Assembly (NCBI GenBank): GCA_035275625.1
Contig: DATEMK010000549.1
Span: 1-20,156, forward strand
Direction of reading: 5' to 3'
Source of the DNA: DATEMK01 sp035275625
GTDB taxonomy: Bacteria; Bacteroidota; Bacteroidia; AKYH767-A; OLB10
Length of the DNA stretch: 20,156 nt
Both the position numbers and the translations under genes were made by a program. Position 1 is the stretch's first letter, and each line of letters opens with the position of its first letter. The notes beneath the pieces were generated by a model. It had not been told where the DNA came from and did not search any database. It worked only from the letters and a program-made list of their open reading frames with translations. Below are positions 1-7,089 of the stretch, piece after piece.

Positions 1-71
1 TGGCAGCTTACTATTAACGGCAGCATCCCCAGTAAAAAATTTATTCCTGCTTTAACTGTTATTTTTTTCAT
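1..71 (-). CDS. Start of a truncated exported protein, probable lipoprotein
   Basis: Reading leftward from the ATG at 71-69, the frame is open to the window edge and gives 23 residues plus a partial codon. It begins M-K-K-I-T-V-K, followed by a hydrophobic stretch (INFLLGMLPLIVS) and a cysteine at residue 23. The I-V-S-C end fits a lipoprotein signal peptidase II site, so the product is probably lipid-anchored after export. Only the signal peptide lies in the window, so no function can be given. It is divergent from the large secreted protein gene at 418. The box TATCTTTA (83-76, minus) resembles the Bacteroidota -7 element but sits only 4 bases from the ATG, so I do not rely on it. Confidence 0.6.
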   Translation of the reverse strand, partial: MKKITVKAGINFLLGMLPLIVSC

Positions 72-417
72 ATCATAAAGATACGAACAATCCCGTTTTC
101 CGGATTTTTTGCCGGGCAATAATTCACAAAGTGCTCACACATTTCAGAAAACCTCCCGCTATTTTTTGAAAATATAAAAAGGTGGCTGGAGCAAAACAAA
201 AAAAGATTCCGAAGAAATATCACAGCGGTCAATAAAAAAACCGCCATCAACTCATCGTACATCAGCCGTTCAGGCAATTAAGCAGCATATTTAAGCAATG
301 TGCAGCAATTAACAGGTGCTTTTTTAATAAATTTTACTCAAACCACAACTGTTTATTCCTTTTTTACGTACCTTTATTGCCCCTTAAAACCAAGTTGTTG
401 ACTGCATCAGTAAACCG
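72..417. other. Intergenic region between two divergent exported-protein genes
   Basis: This 346-base stretch is AT-rich and holds no convincing gene. The only long reading frame in it is leftward, begins at 277, overlaps the real start at 71 and looks like chance. No strong hairpin with a T-run is present. The rightward promoter of the 418 gene should lie near its right end, and the leftward promoter of the truncated gene near its left end. Confidence 0.6.
369..376 (+). promoter_or_regulatory. Possible -7 promoter box for the large secreted protein gene
   Basis: TACCTTTA differs from the Bacteroidota -7 consensus TAnnTTTG only in the last base and lies 41 bases before the ATG at 418. No clear -33 TTTG is seen at the expected distance, so this is a weak call. 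Confidence 0.25.
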
Positions 418-3400
418 ATGTTAAAAATCAATCGCCCCTCATTTTTTGTATGCAGCGTATTGTTGTGTGCAGCATTGGTTTTTATTAAACTAGTGTCTGT
501 AGATGCTCCTGTTAAAGAGCCCCTCAATACAATGGCAAAAACTTCTTTCCGGGATATAAAAGAAGAGGAAGAGGAGGAAGGAAAACTCCCGCTGCGCGAT
601 CGCATGGATCTTGCCATGAAGCAGGAATTTGAATTAACAAAAGATCCTGCAACCAATACTGTTCCGCGGGAAAGATTGTATGCAGCATACAATCAAATGC
701 AGCAGCGGAAAGGCAGTGGCGCCAACCTTCATGTAGCGGGCGCAATTCCCGGTATGAACTGGGTAGAACGCGGGCCAAACAACTTCGGAGGCCGCTCACT
801 CGCCATGATGATAGATCCGAATGATGCAACTAAAAAAACAATTTGGGTGGGCGCTGCCGGTGGCGGATTATGGAAAACCACCGACATTACTGTCGCCACT
901 CCTGTTTGGATTGCATTAAATGATTTTTTTGCCAACCTTGCAGTTACCAGCATAACGTATAATCCGCTTAACACGCAGGAAATGTATTTTGGCACAGGCG
1001 AAAGCTGGTACAATGCTGATGCCATCCGCGGTGACGGGATATGGAAATCCACCAATGGCGGCACTTCGTGGACACAGTTAGTTAGCACTTCTTCAAGTTC
1101 CAATTTTGACTGGGTTCAGAAAATAATAATTCATCCCGTTACCGGGGATGTATATGCGGCTACGCGTGCAGGAGTTTACCGTTCGACCAATGGCGGTACT
1201 TCCTGGACACAGGTGCTCGGTAACGGTAATGGATGTACAAGCAATGACATGGGTGATATTGAAATGGCTGCTGATAATTCTTTTTATGTCGGAGTAGGTT
1301 CCATTTTTTCCTCGGATGGCATTTACAAATCCCCCAGTGGCAATGCAGGATCATGGACTAAAATAAATATTGCCGGAAGCGGATTACCAACAACAGGAAC
1401 AAATCGTATTGAGCTTGCCTGTGCACCATCAAGTGCTGTAACTGTGTATGCGCTTGTTTCATCTGGCGCTTCCATTCAAAATATTTACAGAACAACAAAC
1501 GGAGGCACTACCTGGACAACATGTGCGCTTCCTGCCTGGAGAGATCAGAACTGCGGAACACCCGGCTCGGATTTCACGCGCGGACAAGCATGGTATGATT
1601 TAACTGCTATAGTTGATCCGAATAATGCTAACAACATGTTTATTGGCGGAGTGGATATTTTAAAAACAACTAATGGCGGCACAAGCTGGACACAAATAAC
1701 AAGCTGGTGGGGAGGATGCGGGTATCAATATGTTCATGCCGATCAGCACCTCATGATTTTCGAGCCCGGCAGTTCCACCGTTGCTTATTTTGCAAACGAT
1801 GGAGGAGTCTGGAGAACCACGAATGCAACTGCAGCCACACCGGCAATTTCAGATCGCAACTTAGGATATAATGTTTTGCAGTTTTATGCGTGCGCAATTC
1901 ATCCAACTGCTGGAACAGATTATTTTTTAGCCGGGGCGCAGGATAATGGTTCGCATAAATTTTCTTCAGCCGGAATAAATAGTACAATAGAAGTTACAGG
2001 TGGTGATGGGTGTTTCGTTCACATTGATCAGAATAATCCGCAATACCAGTTTACATCTTACGTATATAACAATTATTATCGCTCAACAAATGGAGGCAAC
2101 ACATGGGCGGGCGTTAACACAGGAGGAGGCAGCTTTGTAAATCCTTCTGATTATGACAATGCTTCTTTTTTAATGTACGCTGCAGTCAGTGGCGGCAATT
2201 ATGTACGGTGGACCAATCCACGAACGGGAAACACATTTCAGACTGTAGGAATCACAAATTTTGGCGGAGCAAATGTTACTCATGTTTCAGTTTCGCAAAA
2301 TACAGCCAACCGTGTTTTCTTCGGCATGTCAAACGGGAGGGTGGTACGTGTTGACGGTGCAAATACGATTGCAAGCGGCTCTGCGGGAAACTGGATTAAC
2401 AATGGCGCAGGCATGCCTGGCGGCAGTGTTTCCTGTGTGGCAGTAGAAAACGGAAATGACAACCATTTGCTGGTTACTTACAGCAATTACGGAGTGAACA
2501 GTGTTTGGGAAACTGCCAACGGAGGAACAAGCTGGGCAAATCTTGACAATGCCAGTTTGCCTGACATGCCGGTACGCTGGGCTTTGTTCAACCCGCTGAA
2601 TAATACGCAGGCGGTTATTGCGACTGAGCTTGGCGTATGGTCAACGGATTTATTGAATGGAGCAGCGACTGCCTGGGGTCCTTCTAACACAGGCCAGGCA
2701 AACGTTAGTACACACATGCTCCAGATAAGAAGCTCTGATAACATGATGATCGCTGCAACTCATGGCAGGGGGTTATTTTCATCCGATGTATTTTCTCCTC
2801 CCAGCGCGAATTTTATTGCCGATAAAAAAATACGATATACGAATAAAACAATTCAATTTACCGATGCATCAACCAAATCAACTTCATGGCTATGGAATTT
2901 TGGCGATGCAACAACATCCACATTAAAGAACCCAACTAAAACGTATGCTAATCCCGGAACATATACCGTATCACTTCAGATAAACGGTAATCCTGTTTAT
3001 ACGGCAACCAAAGTGGCATACATCCAGATTTTACCCAATCGCGGTACGCCATATACACCCGCAGCAGGCGGCAATTTTGAATCAAACATCGGAGATTTTG
3101 GTCCCGATAACATTGCAGGCACATTGTGGCAAAGAGGAAATTCGGCTGTAGCAGGAAAAAGCGGAACGAACAGCGGAACAAACGCATGGGTTACAGGGCT
3201 TACCGGGAATTACCTGGACAATACAAACGGAAGCCTGATGACTCCAAATTATAATTTCACACTTGCGGGAACCTACACTTTGAGATTGTACAGAAAAAAT
3301 TCTTTTGAAATAGGCTGGGACGGGTTCCGTGTTGAATATTCTCTGGACAAAGGAGACACATGGACTTCTTTAGGTACGGTTGCGGCAAGCTGGTATGATT

Positions 3401-4167
3401 TTGCGAACAATGTTTCAGCAACATCTTTTCCGTTAAACGAGCCGTATTTTAATGCAACACGTGCCGCATTTACGCTTGCTCAATGGGATGTGTCAGCTTT
3501 TTCGGGAAACCCTAACGTGGCGTTCCGAATGCATTTTATGTCCGATGTTAATACGGTAGCTCCCGGGGTGGCAGTTGATGATTTTGAAATCACAGGACCC
3601 GTTAATTCTCCTTTGCCTGTTGAATTAATTTCTTTTACGGGAAAAGCCGTAACAGATTTAAATCTGCTCAATTGGGAAACGGCTTCAGAAAATGATAACA
3701 AAGGTTTTGAAGTTCAGCGTTCAGCTGCAGGAAATGATTTTCTGAAGATAGGTTTTGTAAACGGAGGCAGGAATACAACAGGAATGAATGCTTACAAATT
3801 TGAAGATCGCGAAGTGGGGAAAAATATTTATTACTATCGTTTGAAACAAACAGATTACAACGGCAACTTTAAATATTCTAATATTATTGCAATAAAGAGA
3901 GAAATAATGAACAGCAGCGGTGTAGAATTTATTTATCCCAATCCAATCAGCGATCAATTGAATATTGTTTTAAGCAGGGAATTAAAAGATCCATTATCTG
4001 TTTCATTATATGACATTCACGGGAAGAAAATATTTAACAGTAACATTACACCTGAACAATACCAGGTGAATATTAATTTAAAACCTTTTAATCTTTCAGG
4101 AGGAATGTATTTGATATACGTTGTTGCGGACGAAAAAATGTATTCTCAAAAACTTTTCAAAAAATAA
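418..4167 (+). CDS. Large secreted Asp-box beta-propeller protein with PKD and T9SS sorting domains
   Basis: A 1249-residue multidomain protein, probably exported by Sec and moved across the outer membrane by the T9SS. Residues 1-30 look like a signal peptide. A charged linker follows, with six glutamates in a row at 49-54. Residues about 105-770 carry at least six Asp-box motifs of the form S/T-T-N-G-G-T-S-W, typical of sialidase/VPS10-like beta-propellers. Sequences such as G-G-G-L-W-K-T-T are also typical of this class. A PKD domain (about 793-872, with W-N-F-G-D) is followed by a jelly-roll/MAM-like region (about 883-1062), then an Fn3-like module beginning L-P-V-E-L-I-S-F (about 1065-1162). 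The T9SS type A sorting domain is at about 1170-1249 (Y-P-N-P near its start, G-G-M-Y-L-I-Y near its end). I see no catalytic motif. The ligand is unknown; adhesion or glycan/protein binding is an inference. Confidence 0.9.
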   Translation: MLKINRPSFFVCSVLLCAALVFIKLVSVDAPVKEPLNTMAKTSFRDIKEEEEEEGKLPLRDRMDLAMKQEFELTKDPATNTVPRERLYAAYNQMQQRKGSGANLHVAGAIPGMNWVERGPNNFGGRSLAMMIDPNDATKKTIWVGAAGGGLWKTTDITVATPVWIALNDFFANLAVTSITYNPLNTQEMYFGTGESWYNADAIRGDGIWKSTNGGTSWTQLVSTSSSSNFDWVQKIIIHPVTGDVYAATRAGVYRSTNGGTSWTQVLGNGNGCTSNDMGDIEMAADNSFYVGVGSIFSSDGIYKSPSGNAGSWTKINIAGSGLPTTGTNRIELACAPSSAVTVYALVSSGASIQNIYRTTNGGTTWTTCALPAWRDQNCGTPGSDFTRGQAWYDLTAIVDPNNANNMFIGGVDILKTTNGGTSWTQITSWWGGCGYQYVHADQHLMIFEPGSSTVAYFANDGGVWRTTNATAATPAISDRNLGYNVLQFYACAIHPTAGTDYFLAGAQDNGSHKFSSAGINSTIEVTGGDGCFVHIDQNNPQYQFTSYVYNNYYRSTNGGNTWAGVNTGGGSFVNPSDYDNASFLMYAAVSGGNYVRWTNPRTGNTFQTVGITNFGGANVTHVSVSQNTANRVFFGMSNGRVVRVDGANTIASGSAGNWINNGAGMPGGSVSCVAVENGNDNHLLVTYSNYGVNSVWETANGGTSWANLDNASLPDMPVRWALFNPLNNTQAVIATELGVWSTDLLNGAATAWGPSNTGQANVSTHMLQIRSSDNMMIAATHGRGLFSSDVFSPPSANFIADKKIRYTNKTIQFTDASTKSTSWLWNFGDATTSTLKNPTKTYANPGTYTVSLQINGNPVYTATKVAYIQILPNRGTPYTPAAGGNFESNIGDFGPDNIAGTLWQRGNSAVAGKSGTNSGTNAWVTGLTGNYLDNTNGSLMTPNYNFTLAGTYTLRLYRKNSFEIGWDGFRVEYSLDKGDTWTSLGTVAASWYDFANNVSATSFPLNEPYFNATRAAFTLAQWDVSAFSGNPNVAFRMHFMSDVNTVAPGVAVDDFEITGPVNSPLPVELISFTGKAVTDLNLLNWETASENDNKGFEVQRSAAGNDFLKIGFVNGGRNTTGMNAYKFEDREVGKNIYYYRLKQTDYNGNFKYSNIIAIKREIMNSSGVEFIYPNPISDQLNIVLSRELKDPLSVSLYDIHGKKIFNSNITPEQYQVNINLKPFNLSGGMYLIYVVADEKMYSQKLFKK

Positions 4168-4254
4168 TCATCTTCAGAAAAATCTTTAATTGTTTTTTTT
4201 GCCAACAATTTATTTTGTTGTTAATTCACATTTTTAATTCAAATTCTTCCATGT

Positions 4255-5241
4255 ATGATTTCACGAAAAGACTTTATTAAGAAAGGCATTCTTGTTGCAG
4301 CAGCAGGAAGTGTTTCGAACAAAATTTTTGCAAACACTTTTTCAAAAAGAAAAAATTTATTTGATGAACAGACGGCAGGTTCGCCTCTTGTAATAGCAAC
4401 ATGGGATAATTTAAAAGCAACTGAGGCAGCCATGCAATCCATGAAAAACGGAGGAGCAGCGCTGGATGCTGTCGAAGCCGGAGCAAGAGTCCCGGAAGCT
4501 GATCCTGAAAATACAAGCGTGGGTTATGGCGGACTTCCTGACCGTGATGGATACGTTACCCTTGATGCCTGTATTATGGATCACCAGTGTAATGCAGGAT
4601 CAGTAACCTATTTGCAGCACATCATGCACCCGATTTCTGTGGCGCGCAAAGTGATGGAGAAAACACCGCACGTTATGCTAAGCGGAGATGGCGCTTTGCA
4701 ATTTGCGTTGTCGCAGGGATTCAAAAAAGAAAACCTGCTTACCGAAGGCTCAAAAGCCGCATGGAAGGAATGGATGAAAAAAAATAATTACACACCTGTG
4801 ATCAGCGAAAAAAATCATGACACCATCGGTATTCTTGCCATGGATGATAAAAATAATATTTCAGGCGCATGTACAACAAGCGGGTGGGCTTATAAAATGC
4901 ATGGGCGTGTAGGCGATTCTCCGATTCCCGGTGCAGGAATGTATGTTGACAATGAAGCGGGCGGGGCCTGCGCAACAGGATTGGGAGAATTGGTTATTAA
5001 AATTTGCGGTTCGTTCTTAATTGTTGAACTGATGCGCAACGGCCGCACACCACAGGAAGCCGTGGAAGAAGCCATTCATCGTATGGTGAAAAAAACAAAG
5101 GTGGAAGACAACCAGGTGGGTTTTCTTGCCCTCAATAAAAAAGGAGAACATGGAGCATACTCCATTCAGAAGGATTTCAGCTATTCACTTTTCAAAAATG
5201 GAGAGAACAAAAAATTTGATTCGGGTTATTTTATTAAATAA
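4255..5241 (+). CDS. N4-(beta-N-acetylglucosaminyl)-L-asparaginase (glycosylasparaginase)
   Basis: An Ntn-hydrolase that cleaves the GlcNAc-Asn bond left after breakdown of N-glycoproteins, releasing aspartate and the amino sugar. The self-cleavage site H-D-T-I-G is present, with Thr190 as expected nucleophile after processing between Asp189 and Thr190. Counting from it, the substrate-binding residues known from the Flavobacterium enzyme fall in register: Thr208 (+18), Arg218 (+28), Asp221 (+31), Thr241 (+51), Gly242 (+52). The start M-I-S-R-K-D-F-I-K-K-G resembles a twin-arginine signal with R-K in place of R-R, followed by a hydrophobic stretch, so export to the periplasm is likely. The length of 328 residues is normal for the family. 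It lies 87 bases after the T9SS protein and ends 11 bases from the convergent lipoprotein gene. Confidence 0.92.
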   Translation: MISRKDFIKKGILVAAAGSVSNKIFANTFSKRKNLFDEQTAGSPLVIATWDNLKATEAAMQSMKNGGAALDAVEAGARVPEADPENTSVGYGGLPDRDGYVTLDACIMDHQCNAGSVTYLQHIMHPISVARKVMEKTPHVMLSGDGALQFALSQGFKKENLLTEGSKAAWKEWMKKNNYTPVISEKNHDTIGILAMDDKNNISGACTTSGWAYKMHGRVGDSPIPGAGMYVDNEAGGACATGLGELVIKICGSFLIVELMRNGRTPQEAVEEAIHRMVKKTKVEDNQVGFLALNKKGEHGAYSIQKDFSYSLFKNGENKKFDSGYFIK

Positions 5242-5252
5242 AAATCCTTTTA

Positions 5253-6299
5253 TCAGTAAGCCGGAATATTTGTTTCCTTTCCGTTTAAAGAAACTGTAAC
5301 GGTTAAATCACACAACCCGTTTCCAAAATTAAGTGTCCTGTTTGCTTTTCCCTGCGGGGTCAATGTTATTTTGCCAATGACAAGAGGCGGACAAAGAATT
5401 TGTTTCTGAACAGCGGTTGTAATGGTTGATGAAAAACTTTTTCCCCTGAAAAGGATCCCTGTTGCGCTGCCGGCCATCTTGTAAACATCATCGTTACAAT
5501 TTGCATAAGTGCTTTCACCTTGCATCCATTCAATAGTTCTTTGCGCATTCCATATTATGGGATCCGCTGAGTTCGGTAAAAATAATTTTGTATTTAAGGT
5601 TAACGAATAATTCAGATGATTTGAAGAATTATGCCCGTTGTTTGTGCACGAAATATTTCCTGTCACGCGATTATTGCTTTCATAAAAATTTTCAAATGAG
5701 ATTTGATGCACATTTCCGGAGTCACTGTATAGGCCTGTATAAGCAACAATAATTTTTCCCCTTCTTGGTTTCTGATCCGCGCAAGCGCAATTAACAGCTC
5801 CGAAATCAATCTTTAAAATGTGCGGAACAGCAACTGTATCATTGGTCACATTGCCGCATGAATTTAAAAGCCCTGAACTGCATCCTGAAGCGGCTTCTTC
5901 CACAAGGGCAAAGACATTTGCAAAAATTGATTCGGCAAGAACATAATTTCGTGATGACGTTAATTCTGTATCGGGCTCCACATTGACAGGCTTAATAATA
6001 TAAGCGAAGCCTCCTGCATTTGTTCCGGTTAATTTTACATTATACGTTCCGGCATTTTGAAAAATGTGCGCAGGGTTTGTTTCAGAAGAAGAACTGCCAT
6101 CACTGAAATCCCATTGATAGCCGTCTGCACCGGAAGATTGATTTGTGAATTGAATGGTATCAGGCGCAAAGCCATCGCCTGTTGAAGAGATGAAATCAAC
6201 AGCCGGATCATTTTTTATTTCACTGTCATTGCCTGTATCTTTTTTACAGGCGGATAATACAACAATGGAAAACAAAAGAAATATTGAATATGGATTCAT
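5253..6299 (-). CDS. PKD-domain lipoprotein of unknown function
   Basis: A 348-residue lipoprotein. The signal peptide ends in L-S-A-C with Cys18 as the lipidated residue, followed by K-K-D. Residues about 30-110 form one PKD domain (Y-Q-W-D-F-S-D-G, then H-I-F-Q-N-A-G-T-Y), an Ig-like fold common in surface proteins. The rest, about 235 residues, is a domain I cannot name. It contains an I-D-F-G segment followed by N-C-A-C, then R-R-G-K-I-I-V, and eight cysteines in all, which could form disulfides in the periplasm or on the surface. I recall similar unnamed lipoproteins in Bacteroidota, but from memory only. It lies 64 bases downstream of the GLPGLI gene on the same strand and may be the last gene of that transcript. 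A binding or structural role is possible; no catalytic motif is evident. Confidence 0.8.
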   Translation of the reverse strand: MNPYSIFLLFSIVVLSACKKDTGNDSEIKNDPAVDFISSTGDGFAPDTIQFTNQSSGADGYQWDFSDGSSSSETNPAHIFQNAGTYNVKLTGTNAGGFAYIIKPVNVEPDTELTSSRNYVLAESIFANVFALVEEAASGCSSGLLNSCGNVTNDTVAVPHILKIDFGAVNCACADQKPRRGKIIVAYTGLYSDSGNVHQISFENFYESNNRVTGNISCTNNGHNSSNHLNYSLTLNTKLFLPNSADPIIWNAQRTIEWMQGESTYANCNDDVYKMAGSATGILFRGKSFSSTITTAVQKQILCPPLVIGKITLTPQGKANRTLNFGNGLCDLTVTVSLNGKETNIPAY

Positions 6300-6363
6300 T
6301 AATTTCTTCTACTGATAAAACAGAATTTTGTTTCAATCTTCAGTTTAAAAAGGAGGGGAAAAA

Positions 6364-7089
6364 TTACCAGTATCCAAACGTATTTTTAATCATCATTTTC
6401 CCCCATTTTTCTTTTCCATATTCTTTTTCCAATTTGGTTCGCAATTCTGCTGATGTATAAATTTTGCTTTTTGTTTTTTTTGGCAGCAATGCAGACAGAT
6501 CATTTGATATTGCTTCAACACTTTTTGCAAAATAAATTATTCCGCCATCTTCGCTTGCCAGCCCGAGTATAGCTCCGGGCAAACCAAAAAAACTTTCAGG
6601 ACCGGTGCTTGCCATTAATTCATCGCTATACCATGCATAAATACGCGTGCTGTCGTCAGCCTGCCAGATGGCTTTGCGGCAATTATAACCGCTGATGTTT
6701 CGTTTACTGTCTGTAATTTTCCATTGGCGCGTGTAGAGCGTATCATTTAGCAAAACTTCTTCGCCCCATATTTTTTTTATGGTGAACCGGGTTTTCTTTT
6801 TGAAGTCCTGGTAAACCGAGTTTTTGCTGGTTGCCCATCCGTAGTACTCTTTCAGGTCGCTTTCCTGCGGTTTAAAAGCGCTCAGGCTATCGTTGAAATA
6901 CAATTCGAAATAATCTGTTTTTATTTTATCTCCTTCTTTAATCCAGTCTTTCACATTGTCATCTTTGAATTTTTTATACAGGTTCGTTTTGCGTTCATAA
7001 ACAATTTTGCCTTTGGTTAATTGCGCATTTGCTGATAATGCTGATAAAAAGCAAAGAAGGATCCACCCGGTTTTAATCTTCGCTCTCAT
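6364..7089 (-). CDS. GLPGLI family protein
   Basis: A 241-residue exported protein with a signal peptide (residues 1 to about 22, cleavage probably after A-N-A, before Gln23). The name-giving motif of this Bacteroidota-specific family is at 169-177, here G-L-P-G-A-I-L-G-L. Upstream are the usual family features: G-K-I-V-Y-E-R near the mature start and a W-x-I-x-x-x-x-R-x-I-x-G-Y-x-C-R-K-A segment (123-140). The molecular function of the family is not established. The start codon lies 17 bases inside the end of the upstream outer-membrane barrel gene, so the two are almost certainly co-transcribed and translationally coupled. This suggests a partner role with that receptor in the envelope, which is an inference. 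Confidence 0.9.
   Translation of the reverse strand: MRAKIKTGWILLCFLSALSANAQLTKGKIVYERKTNLYKKFKDDNVKDWIKEGDKIKTDYFELYFNDSLSAFKPQESDLKEYYGWATSKNSVYQDFKKKTRFTIKKIWGEEVLLNDTLYTRQWKITDSKRNISGYNCRKAIWQADDSTRIYAWYSDELMASTGPESFFGLPGAILGLASEDGGIIYFAKSVEAISNDLSALLPKKTKSKIYTSAELRTKLEKEYGKEKWGKMMIKNTFGYW

Noticed and set aside
76..83. TATCTTTA box before the truncated gene
   Set aside because: One mismatch to the consensus and only 4 bases from the ATG, without a -33 element; likely chance in AT-rich DNA.
68..277. Leftward 69-codon reading frame in the first intergenic region
   Set aside because: It overlaps the better-supported signal-peptide start at 71, has no family-like features and looks like a chance frame.
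4188..4220. Weak hairpins (AATTGTT/AACAATT and CAACAA/TTGTTG) after the large secreted protein gene
   Set aside because: The stems are short, AT-rich and mutually exclusive, and the T-run falls in the loop; not convincing as a terminator.
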